64,000 nt of DNA from Exilibacterium tricleocarpae (GCF_007004655.1 NZ_ML660101.1:62001-126000), one strand, 5' to 3'. Positions 45,612 to 55,165 are shown, counted from the stretch's first letter. Notes: generated from the letters alone by a model not told the origin. Translations and numbers: made by a program.

Positions 45612-47309
45612 ATGGATACCACAATAAAAATCTTATTCATCAATAACGAACACGCGGAGTATCTGCTGGTGGGCGACCTGCTGCGGCAGGTGCGTCATAC
45701 GGACTATCGGCTGACCTGGTGCGATCGGCTCGAGTACGCCATGGATGAACTGATGACCGATCAGTACGACGTGGTGCTGCTCGATTATCACTGGGGCAAC
45801 GGCAATGGCCGCGACCTGCTGGAGGGTGCCCGCACCATGGGTTGCCAGGTGCCGATCCTGGTGATGACCGATGAGATGGAGGCGGAACTCGACCGGCAGA
45901 TTATCCGCACCGGTGCCTCTGACTACCTGGTCAAGGGCAGTATCGACTCGCAACTGCTGGAGCGCACCCTGCGCTATGCGATCGAGCGCAAGGCGGCGGA
46001 GTTGAAACTGGCCAGGCTCGCGCACTACGACATCCTTACCAACGTGCCCAATCGCATCTTGTTCCGCGACCGTCTCGAACACGCACTGCAACTGGCGGAG
46101 CGGGGCCAGCGGCCGTTTACCCTGATGTATATGGACCTCGATGACTTTAAGCTGGTTAACGACAGCTATGGTCACGATGTCGGCGATGCCCTGATTCGCG
46201 CCTGCGCCGAGCGACTCAGTACCTGTATGCGCAAGAGCGATTCCGTGGCCCGTATCGGCGGCGACGAATTCACCATTCTATTGGAGGCCACCGCCTCCAC
46301 CACCAGCATCGTTCATATCGCGCAGAAGATAGTGACCGAGATTACCCGGCCCTATTATTTGAGCGGCCAGCAGGTAACCATCGGTTGCAGCCTGGGCATC
46401 GCGGTGTACCCGGATGCCGGCCGCGACGCCGACACGTTGCAAAAGCATGCGGATATGGCCATGTATCAGGCGAAGCAGGAGGAGGGCAGCACCTACCGGT
46501 TTTTCACCGAAGTGATGAATGAGCAGGCGCGCCGGCAATTGGTTTTGGAAGGCGAGTTGCGGCAGGCGTTGAGCGAGGGTGAATTTGTACTTCACTACCA
46601 GCCCCGGATCGATATCGGCAGCGGTAATATGGTGGCGTTGGAGGCGCTGATCCGCTGGTGCCATCCACAGCGGGGGCTGTTGATGCCGGAGGCGTTTCTC
46701 GCCACCGCGGAGAGCTCCGGGCTGATTGTTGATATCGGCTATTGGGTGGTGCAGCAGGCCTGTGAGGATTTACGGCGGCTGCGTGCGCTGCAGTCGCCGG
46801 CGTTGAATGTGGCGGTGAACCTGTCGCTGCGGCAGTTTACCGACAACAGCCTGGTTACCCGTATCGCCGGCATTCTGGCTGAGACGGGAGTAGACAGCCG
46901 CCACCTGGAATTCGAACTCACCGAAACCACGGTGATGGCAAACCTCGACCGGGTCAGTTTGTGTATCCGCGCCCTGGCGCAGATGGGGGTGAATTTTGCT
47001 TTGGATGACTTCGGTACCGGGGTTTCGTCGTTTGTTCACCTGCAGCGCATACCCTTGTCCACACTGAAAATTGACCGGCAGTTTATCGATAACATCGACA
47101 GCAACGCCAACGACCGCCGTCTGGTGCGGTCCATGATCGCGTTTGCCCACAGTATGGAAAAAAACGTGGTGGCGGTCGGGGTGGAATCAAAGGCCCAACT
47201 GAGTTTTTTGCGCCAGTGCCGCTGCGATCAGGTGCAGGGTTTTCATCTTTGTGAGCCTGTGGCGTTTGATGAGTTGGATCGGGTGTTGGCATTGAGAGCC
47301 AGTGGTTAA
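45612..47309 (+). CDS. Receiver-GGDEF-EAL cyclic di-GMP regulator
   Basis: 565 residues. Receiver domain (residues 5-125) with the phospho-accepting Asp in VVLLDYHWGNGNG (about 58) and Lys in YLVKGS. GGDEF domain (about 135-300) with intact RIGGDEF (about 215). EAL domain (about 320-560) with intact EALIRW, ELTETTVM and DDFGTGVSS; the usual EGVE segment reads VGVES, so its first Glu is Val. It may therefore make cyclic di-GMP and may or may not degrade it. No membrane segment. The cognate kinase is not adjacent. Confidence 0.93.
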   Translation: MDTTIKILFINNEHAEYLLVGDLLRQVRHTDYRLTWCDRLEYAMDELMTDQYDVVLLDYHWGNGNGRDLLEGARTMGCQVPILVMTDEMEAELDRQIIRTGASDYLVKGSIDSQLLERTLRYAIERKAAELKLARLAHYDILTNVPNRILFRDRLEHALQLAERGQRPFTLMYMDLDDFKLVNDSYGHDVGDALIRACAERLSTCMRKSDSVARIGGDEFTILLEATASTTSIVHIAQKIVTEITRPYYLSGQQVTIGCSLGIAVYPDAGRDADTLQKHADMAMYQAKQEEGSTYRFFTEVMNEQARRQLVLEGELRQALSEGEFVLHYQPRIDIGSGNMVALEALIRWCHPQRGLLMPEAFLATAESSGLIVDIGYWVVQQACEDLRRLRALQSPALNVAVNLSLRQFTDNSLVTRIAGILAETGVDSRHLEFELTETTVMANLDRVSLCIRALAQMGVNFALDDFGTGVSSFVHLQRIPLSTLKIDRQFIDNIDSNANDRRLVRSMIAFAHSMEKNVVAVGVESKAQLSFLRQCRCDQVQGFHLCEPVAFDELDRVLALRASG

Positions 47310-47342
47310 CAGTCATTATGGTAAATGTTTGGGGTCAGACCT

Positions 47343-47577
47343 GAATGGCACTTGGTTAAGCAAAACTGTGCTAATTGACCGGCCTGCCTCTGGAGAGGGC
47401 TTTCAGAAACACGTCGTGAACCCGTCCCTGGGGACTTCTCTACAGCATCCCTGCTGTCGAGAGTTTCTGAAAGCCCTCTCCAGAGGCAGACCTACCCGCA
47501 GTATTCTTAAGCAAGACCAATACGACTGGGACAGAGATCGGTAAATGGGTGCAAGGTCTCTTAACCAAGTGCCATTC
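47343..47577 (+). mobile_element. 235-bp palindromic element, copy C
   Basis: Ends are a perfect 18-bp inverted repeat (GAATGGCACTTGGTTAAG at the left). Eleven-base direct repeats GGGTCAGACCT touch both ends (47332-47342 and 47578-47588). The inner stem 47381-47410 with 47463-47492 pairs at 29 of 30 positions, with a different sequence from copy A for most of the arm. The core 47411-47462 is 52 nt. Same orientation as A. Confidence 0.88.
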
Positions 47578-47588
47578 GGGTCAGACCT

Positions 47589-47823
47589 GAATGGCACTTA
47601 GTTAAGTAAAACTGTGCCAGTTGATCGGTCACCGCTCCAGCCACATCGATCTCGATTAATTGTACTGGAGGTAGGTCTGGCCCTGGCTGAAGCCTTCAGA
47701 AACTCTCGACAGCAGGGATGCTGTCGTGAAGCTCCCAGGGACGGGTCCACAGCGTGTTTCTGAAGGCTTCAGCCAGGGCCAGACCGGTCAATTAGCACAG
47801 TTTTGCTTAAGAAAGTGGGATTC
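47589..47823 (-). mobile_element. 235-bp palindromic element, copy D (inverted)
   Basis: Starts right after the direct repeat that ends copy C and again spans exactly 235 bp. The inner arms (47674-47703 with 47756-47785) pair perfectly over 30 bp and are identical to the arms of copy A. The core, read on the minus strand, matches A with few changes. The right terminus is partly decayed (AGTGGGATTC for AGTGCCATTC), and the bases after it (ATGTCAGAG) resemble the direct repeat. Confidence 0.85.
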
Positions 47824-47886
47824 ATGTCAGAGTGAAATTAAATAATGTCCAGTGATGGCGGCTCCGGCAGCACCACCATAACCCGC

Positions 47887-49383
47887 CTAACCCTTCCGGT
47901 TTAATCCGTGATAGGTGATTGCCTCGGCCAGGTGCGGTGTCTTCATAACGTCCTCCCCGCCCAGATCGGCAATGGTGCGCGCCACTTTCAGAATGCGATG
48001 GTAAACCCGCGCAGAGAAGCCGAGTTTGTTCATGGCCCGATCCAGCAGTTGCTGCTGTTGTCGATCCAACCGGCACAGCTTTTCCACCTCCCGGTTATTC
48101 AGTTGCGCATTGGTTTTTTGCTGGCGCTTTATCTGTAGCGATCGACATTGGAAGACCCGTTCGCTCACGACGGCGGTTGTCTCACCGCTATGGGTCGATT
48201 GCAATTCACTGTACCGCAACTGTAAAACCGGCACCTGCAAATCGATCCGGTCCAGCAGGGGGCCGGAGAGCTTATCCCGGTAGCGGCGCAACTGATCCGG
48301 CGTGCAACTGCAGCGGCCGTCGTTCGCACCTTGATAACCGCAGGGGCAGGGATTCATAGCGGCAATCAACTGGAAGTCGGCCGGAAAGCGCACCTGCGCG
48401 CGGGCCCGGGAAATACATATCTCGCCGGACTCCAGCGGCTCGCGCAACACTTCGAGCACCTGGCGCTGGAACTCGGGCAGTTCGTCCAGAAATAGCACCC
48501 CCTTGTGGGCCAGGGAGATTTCACCGGGCTTTGGCTGGCTGCCGCCGCCGACCAGGGCCACCGCCGAGGCAGTGTGGTGGGGCGATTGAAATGGCCGCCG
48601 CAGCCAGCAGCCGGCGACATCGGCCCCGGCTACCGAATGCACGGCCGCCACCGCCAGCGCCTCGTCGTCGTCGAGGGGCGGCAGCAACCCGGGCAGGCGA
48701 CTGGCGAGCATGGTTTTGCCGGTGCCGGGCGGACCGTAAAACAGCAGGTTGTGGCCGCCGGCGGCGGCGATTTCCAGTGCGCGTTTGGCCTGCACCTGGC
48801 CTTTTACATCGCTTAAGTCCGGGTAATCCGACGTTGTGGATAGCACTGCGGGTTCCGCCCGGGGCAGGGGTTCGCGGGCGCGCAGGTGGGCGCAGACCCG
48901 TAGCAGATTGGTGGCAGTAAATACCTGGGTATCGGCACAAAGAGCAGCTTCGGCACCATTGGCCCGGGGCAGCACCAGCATTCTGCCGGCTTTTCCACAG
49001 GCGATAGCGCCGGGCAGGCACCCGCGCACGCTGCGCAGGTCGCCGGACAGTGCCAGTTCTCCCAGAAATTCGTAGTCCCGCACTTTCTTGCCGGGCAGTT
49101 GATCCGAGGCAATCAAAATACCCAGGGCGATGGCCAGGTCATAGCGACCGCCCTGTTTGGGCAGATCCGCCGGCGCCAGGTTGATAATGATGCGCCGGGC
49201 CGGGAAGTCAAAATGGCTGTTGAGCAGTGCACAGCGCACCCGTTCTTTGCTCTCTTTGACGGCCGTTTCGGGCAGGCCGACGATGGAAAGCCCGGGCAGG
49301 CCGTTGGAGAGATGGGTTTCCACGGTAACCAGTGGGGCGTCGATGCCGATTTGGGCGCGACTGTAAACGATAGCGAGCGACAT
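47887..49383 (-). CDS. comM: YifB/ComM-family Mg-chelatase-like AAA+ ATPase
   Basis: 498 residues, start with AAGGAAGG upstream. N-terminal Lon-like/ChlI domain (VTVETHLSNGLPGLSIVGLPETAVKESKERVR), Walker A FYGPPGTGKTMLASRLPGLLP (about residue 215), Walker B GVLFLDELPEF, then the zinc-like Cys cluster NPCPCGYQGANDGRCSC and the C-terminal Mg_chelatase_C (RVYHRILKVARTIADLGG). In transformable bacteria ComM promotes branch migration during uptake recombination. Conserved position near ubiK and glnK-amtB. Confidence 0.92.
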   Translation of the reverse strand: MSLAIVYSRAQIGIDAPLVTVETHLSNGLPGLSIVGLPETAVKESKERVRCALLNSHFDFPARRIIINLAPADLPKQGGRYDLAIALGILIASDQLPGKKVRDYEFLGELALSGDLRSVRGCLPGAIACGKAGRMLVLPRANGAEAALCADTQVFTATNLLRVCAHLRAREPLPRAEPAVLSTTSDYPDLSDVKGQVQAKRALEIAAAGGHNLLFYGPPGTGKTMLASRLPGLLPPLDDDEALAVAAVHSVAGADVAGCWLRRPFQSPHHTASAVALVGGGSQPKPGEISLAHKGVLFLDELPEFQRQVLEVLREPLESGEICISRARAQVRFPADFQLIAAMNPCPCGYQGANDGRCSCTPDQLRRYRDKLSGPLLDRIDLQVPVLQLRYSELQSTHSGETTAVVSERVFQCRSLQIKRQQKTNAQLNNREVEKLCRLDRQQQQLLDRAMNKLGFSARVYHRILKVARTIADLGGEDVMKTPHLAEAITYHGLNRKG

Positions 49384-49573
49384 AAGCCTTCCTTAGCTTG
49401 AAAACAAGAGCTTGAAAAAACAGCTTCCCTGAAAAAACGATCGCGATCCGGCTGTGGCTTCGGGACGCGACTGCGGCCTGTAGTGTAATCCAAATCACGC
49501 CCTTTGTTGTAGAGCCCAGCCAACCGCACTCACCCGCCGGCCTGCGGTCTGGGCATGGAGTGCGGTGCCGGCA

Positions 49574-49843
49574 TCACTTCTGTTCCGGCGCCGGCAGCGA
49601 CGCGATTGTCGCGCTCAGTGTCGTTACCTCTTTCTCCAGTTGCTCTACTTTTTCCCGCGTGCGCAACAGCACTGCGGCCTGCGCATCGAATTCCTCCCTG
49701 GTAACCAGGTTCAGTCGGCCCAGTGCCGACTGCAGCAACGCTTGCAGTTCTTTTTGGGGCAGTACGCCACCACGTTGCACCAGGGCCTCGCTCAAGTCCT
49801 CGGCGAGATGCTTAAACAGTTGCTTGGGCAGTGGGGGAAACAT
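49574..49843 (-). CDS. ubiK: UbiK-family ubiquinone biosynthesis accessory factor
   Basis: 89 residues from ATG 49843, chosen because AAGG lies about 8 bases upstream and the family begins MF.P.; an ATG 15 bases earlier lacks a site. The N-terminal amphipathic segment (LPKQLFKHLAEDLSEAL) and the C-terminal coiled coil (LLRTREKVEQLEKEVTTLSATIASL) are typical of this BMFP/YqiC family. It supports ubiquinone assembly and lipid contact. Usual neighbour of glnK-amtB and yifB in Pseudomonas. Confidence 0.88.
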   Translation of the reverse strand: MFPPLPKQLFKHLAEDLSEALVQRGGVLPQKELQALLQSALGRLNLVTREEFDAQAAVLLRTREKVEQLEKEVTTLSATIASLPAPEQK

Positions 49844-49937
49844 GACAAAGCCTTTCATCGACGGACTGGGCGAACAATTTTAACGCAATTGGCGCACTTT
49901 GTCGGCCGCGCCAGCGCCATGCACCATTTTTGCTCCC

Positions 49938-49952
49938 GCACCAGCGCGGTGC
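49938..49952. promoter_or_regulatory. NtrC-like enhancer site
   Basis: GCACC-N5-GGTGC is the exact symmetric core of the NtrC site TGCACC-N5-GGTGCA. It lies 113 bp upstream of the sigma-54 -24 element, the usual enhancer distance. Confidence 0.65.
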
Positions 49953-50062
49953 CGTTGTGGCTGCGCAATTGTGGTGCGCCGGTAGCTCGGTAGCTTCACG
50001 TGAGGCGCTCCCAGGTGACCTCGTTTTTCTTTAACTCGTTGTTTTATAAAGCCTAAAGAGAG

Positions 50063-50080
50063 TTGGCCCGGTCTGTGCTA
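50063..50080 (+). promoter_or_regulatory. Sigma-54 promoter of the porin-glnK-amtB unit
   Basis: TTGGCCCGGTCTGTGCTA has GG (50065-50066) and GC (50077-50078) separated by exactly 10 bp, the RpoN rule. It lies about 100 bp before the porin start and downstream of an NtrC-like site. Confidence 0.75.
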
Positions 50081-50182
50081 AATGACATCTACCTTTGACT
50101 CAGACAAAGACCGTGCGGGTGTAACAATAACGGAAAACGGCATGGGCAAGGGCTCACAGAGAATCTACTTAGGAGGAAGACA

Positions 50183-50857
50183 ATGAAAAAACTAACTCAA
50201 CTGGCAGCCGGCATTGCCCTCGTTTCTGGTGCCGCGGTTTCCCAGGCGGTCGAGATCACCGGCAATGTCACCCTGGCCACCGACTATGTGTTCCGCGGTG
50301 TTTCCCAGACCAACGAAAAAGGCGCGATTCAAGGTGGTTTTGACGCGGACTTCGGCAATGGTTTTTACCTGGGCACCTGGGCTTCGAATGTAGACTTTGG
50401 TTCCGAGGTGACCACCGAGATGGATTTCTACGGCGGCTATGGGTTTGAGCTGTCCGAAAATGTAGCTTTGGATTTCTCCTACATTTACTTCATGTATCCC
50501 GGTGATGAAGCAGCATTGAACTACCAGGAGTTTGTGGTTGGTCTGAGTGCTTATGACTTTGAATTCAGCGTAGTTTATTCCGATGAATACTTCGGCGACG
50601 GTGGTCCCGATGCTTTTGTTCTCAGTGCGGGCTACTCTTTTTCGCTCAGCGAAGCCACCAGTCTCGATCTGCACGTGGGCTTGACCGAGGCCGATGATGA
50701 GGTCGTTGAGGGTGAAGACAATTACATCGATTACTCCATCGGTGTAACCCACAGTGTGGCTGACCTCGACCTGGGCCTGACCTGGTACGGCACTGATATC
50801 GACGACTTTGATAACGCCGATGACCGTATTGTTTTTTCGATCTCTAAAAGTCTTTAA
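50183..50857 (+). CDS. TorF-family putative porin (TIGR02001)
   Basis: 224 residues with AGGAGGA right before the start. A signal peptide (MKKLTQLAAGIALVSGAAVSQA) is followed by the family pattern VEITGNVTLATDYVFRGVSQTNEKGAIQGGFDADF and alternating barrel strands ending FSISKSL. The protein is acidic and aromatic-rich. Its link with glnK-amtB is conserved in several Gammaproteobacteria, suggesting passage of ammonium or another nitrogen source through the outer membrane. Confidence 0.9.
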   Translation: MKKLTQLAAGIALVSGAAVSQAVEITGNVTLATDYVFRGVSQTNEKGAIQGGFDADFGNGFYLGTWASNVDFGSEVTTEMDFYGGYGFELSENVALDFSYIYFMYPGDEAALNYQEFVVGLSAYDFEFSVVYSDEYFGDGGPDAFVLSAGYSFSLSEATSLDLHVGLTEADDEVVEGEDNYIDYSIGVTHSVADLDLGLTWYGTDIDDFDNADDRIVFSISKSL

Positions 50858-50888
50858 CGAGTTTTAGAAAAGAGTCGGTAAGGGTTTT

Positions 50889-50995
50889 AAAAAAGACTTT
50901 AACGGCTTACAAAAAAGACTTTAACGGCTTATAAAAAACAGCCCTTAACGGTTTTTAAAAAAAGAACCCTTAATTTTCCCGCACTCCGGTGCGGG
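50889..50995 (+). repeat. 22-bp tandem repeats and a hairpin in the glnK leader
   Basis: A 21-base unit (AAAAAAGACTTTAACGGCTTA) occurs exactly at 50889-50909 and 50911-50931, followed by a diverged third copy (AAAAAACAGCCCTTAACGG). A 7-bp hairpin follows (50978-50984 with 50989-50995, loop TCCG) just before the glnK ribosome-binding site. No T-tract follows, so an attenuator is only a possibility. Confidence 0.65.
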
Positions 50996-51001
50996 CTATA
51001 G

Positions 51002-51361
<360 letters not shown>

Positions 51362-51391
51362 AAAAGCTTTTTATTTCCTGGGAGATCTGCT

Positions 51392-52660
51392 ATGGAAAAC
51401 CAAATTTTCGAATTGCAGTACGCCATAGATACGTTTTACTTTTTGATCTGCGGCGCACTGGTAATGTGGATGGCGGCGGGGTTCGCGATGTTGGAAAGCG
51501 GGCTGGTGCGCGCTAAAAACACCACCGAAATCCTGACCAAGAATGTGGCGCTGTTTGCCGTTGCCTGCACCATGTATATGATTTGCGGTTACCACTTCAT
51601 GTATGACGGCGGCTACTTCCTGTCCGGGGTCACTACCGTGGCCGGTATGGATGACGGGGCTATCGCCCAGGTGCTGGCGGACTCGGCGGAAAACGGTTTT
51701 GACGGCGATTCCGTCTACTCCGGTGCCTCCGACTTTTTCTTCCAGGTGGTATTCGTGGCCACGGCCATGTCGATCGTCTCCGGCGCGGTGGCGGAGCGGA
51801 TGAAGCTGTGGGCGTTCCTGGCATTTGCCGTGGTCATGACCGGTGTTATCTATCCTGTCGAGGGCGGCTGGACCTGGGGTGGTAAAGAGGTGCCGTTGTT
51901 CGGCGCGCTCAACTACAGTGACTACGCCGGTTCCGGTATTGTCCATATGGCCGGTGCCGCCGCCGCCCTGGCAGGGGTTATCCTGCTCGGCGCCCGCAAA
52001 GGTAAATACGGTCCCAACGGTGAGGTAAATGCCATTCCCGGTGCTAATCTGCCGCTGGCCACACTCGGTATGTTTATCCTGTGGATGGGGTGGTTTGGTT
52101 TCAACGGTGGTTCTACGTTGAAACTCGGCGGTGTGGCTGTGGCCAACGAAGTCGCCAACGTCTTTTTGAACACCAACGCGGCGGCGGCCGGCGGTCTGAT
52201 TGCGGCGCTGGCCGTGGCCCGCATTATTTTCGGCAAGGCCGATCTGACCATGGCGTTAAACGGTGCCCTGGCCGGTCTGGTGGCGATTACCGCCGAGCCG
52301 GCGGACCCCTCGCCCCTGGCGGCGACGCTGATTGGTGCGGTGGGTGGCATCATTGTGGTATTCAGCATCCTGGCACTGGACAAGTTGAAGATCGACGATC
52401 CGGTCGGCGCCATCTCCGTGCACGGTGTGGTGGGTTTCTTCGGTGTCATGGTAGTGCCGATTACCGATGGTGATGCGTCTTTCCTCGGTCAGCTTGGCGG
52501 CGCCGCGGTGATCTTCTGCTGGGTCTTTGTCACCAGCCTGATTGTCTGGGCTGTGCTGAAGGCGGCGATGGGTATTCGCGTCACCGAAGAGGAGGAATTC
52601 GACGGTGTCGATCTGGCCGAATGTGGTATGGAAGCTTACCCTGAGTTCACTACCAAATAA
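51392..52660 (+). CDS. amtB: Ammonium transporter AmtB
   Basis: 422 residues, GGGAG about 7 bases before the start. Eleven membrane segments. The twin pore histidines are present (SGIVHMAGAAAALAG and ISVHGVVGFFGVM), as are the family motifs FAMLESGLVRAKNTTEILTKN and WFGFNGGSTL. There is no cleaved signal. The C-terminal tail (VTEEEEFDGVDLAECGMEAYPEF) carries the conserved GlnK-contact end. It conducts ammonium at low supply. Confidence 0.97.
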   Translation: MENQIFELQYAIDTFYFLICGALVMWMAAGFAMLESGLVRAKNTTEILTKNVALFAVACTMYMICGYHFMYDGGYFLSGVTTVAGMDDGAIAQVLADSAENGFDGDSVYSGASDFFFQVVFVATAMSIVSGAVAERMKLWAFLAFAVVMTGVIYPVEGGWTWGGKEVPLFGALNYSDYAGSGIVHMAGAAAALAGVILLGARKGKYGPNGEVNAIPGANLPLATLGMFILWMGWFGFNGGSTLKLGGVAVANEVANVFLNTNAAAAGGLIAALAVARIIFGKADLTMALNGALAGLVAITAEPADPSPLAATLIGAVGGIIVVFSILALDKLKIDDPVGAISVHGVVGFFGVMVVPITDGDASFLGQLGGAAVIFCWVFVTSLIVWAVLKAAMGIRVTEEEEFDGVDLAECGMEAYPEFTTK

Positions 52661-52698
52661 GCGTTTGGCGGCGGGCCGGCTGCGATACCGGCCCCGGT

Positions 52699-52734
52699 CT
52701 CCCGCCCGCCGCCACCGGGCGGGAGCTTTCGTTT
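52699..52734 (+). terminator. Putative terminator after amtB
   Basis: A perfect 10-bp GC-rich stem (52699-52708 with 52716-52725, loop of 7) is followed by CTTTCGTTT, a weak T-tract, 40 bases after the amtB stop. Confidence 0.6.
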
Positions 52735-52887
52735 ACACCCTTGCGCCAGGTCAATTCGCCGGGATGATTTTACCGGTTTTTGCGTGTATGGTATGCCCTC
52801 GACAGCGTCACAGTCCGCTACGGATTGTCCTCCGGTGGGGCAAAGATTGAGAAAAAAATTGCGTTTGAGAGTCAAGTTGAAGCGTAA

Positions 52888-53274
<387 letters not shown>

Positions 53275-53367
53275 GCATTCCCGCACTGGCGGGAATGACC
53301 GGGTAAAGTCCACCGGGTCTGGCAGACCGGCTTCGCAAGGCCATGCCAAGCCTAAAATGTAACAGGT

Positions 53368-54243
53368 TTAAAACGTCACTATCTCCTGATCGACGATATG
53401 CTGTAGCAGCGGACTCTTGGCGGCGCGCTCAAATGCTGCATCTATGGCGGCGGCGCGCTGCTGGGTGATGGGCCGGTAATTGGGGTGGGAGAAAATATAG
53501 AATTCACCCTGGTCCAGCGCCTCCACCACCCGCTTGCCGATAATGTTCACATCGATTCCATTCTCAACTGCCACGGCGGCGCCGCTGGCCATTTTCATTT
53601 GCTTTTCCGAGGGCGGCTGATCGGGCGCATAGCGGGCCTGGCGGTTGCGGTGCGACTGGTGAATGCGGGTTTTCACAAAAGCCGGGCACAGCACGGCCAC
53701 TTTGATCTCGCGTGACTTCAGTTCCTCGCGCCAGGCTTCCGACAGCGCTACCACCGCGTGCTTGGTGGCGGTGTAGGGACCGGCAAACGGGGTGCCGGCC
53801 ATGCCCGCCATGGAGGCCACATTGATGACCCAACCGCCCTCGCCCTGTTGTTTCAGCAGCGGAATAAAGGTTTGCGCGCCGTACACCACCCCCATCAGGT
53901 TGACGTCGATGGTCCAGCGCCAACCGGCCTCATCGGTATGTTCGGCATTGCCGGGAATACCGCCGACGCCGGCGTTGTTGACCAGCATATGCACCTTGCC
54001 GAAGTGCGCCAGGGTCTGGCGGGCGACCTCCTGCCACTGGCTCTCCACGGCGACATCCAGAGGTAGGGTCAGGACCGGAATCTGCTCGGCGGACAATTGC
54101 TCCTGCGCCACGGCCAGCTGCGCGGTGTCGATATCGGCCAACACCACGTTCATCCCCTGTTGGCCCAGGGCGCGGCCGATGGCCAGGCCGATGCCCTCGG
54201 CGCCGCCGCTGATGACGGCGGTTTTTCCTTTATAGTTACTCAT
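53368..54243 (-). CDS. Short-chain dehydrogenase/reductase
   Basis: 291 residues. The cofactor motif is ISGGAEGIGLAIG (about residue 12), then NNAGVGG, catalytic Ser in INVASMAGMAGT and Tyr-x-x-x-Lys in GPYTATKHAVV. The C-terminal 80 residues extend beyond the minimal fold (FYIFSHPNYRPITQQRAAAIDAAFER), as in SDRs acting on bulky or lipid-like substrates. It lies 43 bases downstream of a TetR gene on the same strand and is likely its target. Confidence 0.9.
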   Translation of the reverse strand: MSNYKGKTAVISGGAEGIGLAIGRALGQQGMNVVLADIDTAQLAVAQEQLSAEQIPVLTLPLDVAVESQWQEVARQTLAHFGKVHMLVNNAGVGGIPGNAEHTDEAGWRWTIDVNLMGVVYGAQTFIPLLKQQGEGGWVINVASMAGMAGTPFAGPYTATKHAVVALSEAWREELKSREIKVAVLCPAFVKTRIHQSHRNRQARYAPDQPPSEKQMKMASGAAVAVENGIDVNIIGKRVVEALDQGEFYIFSHPNYRPITQQRAAAIDAAFERAAKSPLLQHIVDQEIVTF

Positions 54244-54286
54244 GTTTTACCTCAACTCTTGGCTGTTGTGAAAATTGTGCCCGGTG

Positions 54287-54904
54287 TCAGGTGCCGGCGA
54301 TTGCATTGATATCGCTGTGTTGTTGCAGCAGCGACCGCAGCATCGCCGGCAGCAGGTCGTCGAAACCGACGCCCTGGTTGAGCTGGCCGGCCAGGTGCAG
54401 CGACACCAGGCCGTGGACGGCGGCCCAAAACAGGTGCGCCAGGGTGGCCGGGTCGCCGCGCAGGCAGCCGCGGTCCACCGCCTGCCGGGTGGCGGCGAAC
54501 AGCATGTTGCCGGTGTGTCCCTGGGCCGCCTCGGTCTGTGGAGGTGCCGGTAACTGGTGTCGGTGCACCACGTATAGCAGGCGGTAGGCGTGGGGGTGCT
54601 CGCGGGCGAAACGGATATAGGCGAGTGCCAGGCCCTCCAGGCGTGCCAGCGGATCGAGCTGTGCCGGTACCTGCTCCAGGTACTTGCCCAATTGGCCGAA
54701 CAGGCGGCTGCGCAGGGCGGCGAAGACGGCGTCTTTGTTGGCGAAGTAGCGATAGGCCATCATCGGGCTGCACTGCATGGCTTTGGCGATACCGCGCATG
54801 CTGACGGCATCGTAGTCGGCGTTTTTGTACAGCTCATAGGCCGTGTCGCAAAATTGGTCGCGAAAGCGGTTGATTTGATCTGGACTGAGCGATTTGCGGG
54901 CCAT
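54287..54904 (-). CDS. TetR/AcrR-family regulator
   Basis: 205 residues. HTH: YELYKNADYDAVSMRGIAKAMQCSPMMAYRYFANKDAVFAALRSRLF (residues about 20-70). The ligand domain contains RLEGLALAYIRFAREHPHAYRLLYVV and a conserved dimer helix region (LAHLFWAAVHGLVSLHLAGQL), resembling TetR_C regulators of fatty-acid or steroid metabolism. It probably represses itself and the SDR. Confidence 0.9.
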   Translation of the reverse strand: MARKSLSPDQINRFRDQFCDTAYELYKNADYDAVSMRGIAKAMQCSPMMAYRYFANKDAVFAALRSRLFGQLGKYLEQVPAQLDPLARLEGLALAYIRFAREHPHAYRLLYVVHRHQLPAPPQTEAAQGHTGNMLFAATRQAVDRGCLRGDPATLAHLFWAAVHGLVSLHLAGQLNQGVGFDDLLPAMLRSLLQQHSDINAIAGT

Positions 54905-55165
54905 CGGGGGATGCTAGGTCATAAAGTTTACGTTGTAAATTAAATATATGATGCCATCGGCCGCATAAATAACCCAGGGTTGGGAGGATCGGCGAGCTAA
55001 GATCAAATTAGCCTAAAAATTGTCCTGTGCGGGACTGGCGAAGAAACACTGCTGCGCTATAAATATTCTCGCTCGGCGCGCAAGCTTGCAGCTAAGCGGC
55101 GACGCTTGCCGGTAGTGTCTTGTAACCGGCAGAACCAGGCCCGATTTAATTGGTTAGGTGATCGC

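Noticed and set aside
53277-53296. Terminator after the second P-II gene
   Set aside because: An 8-bp hairpin exists, but no T-tract follows on the plus strand.
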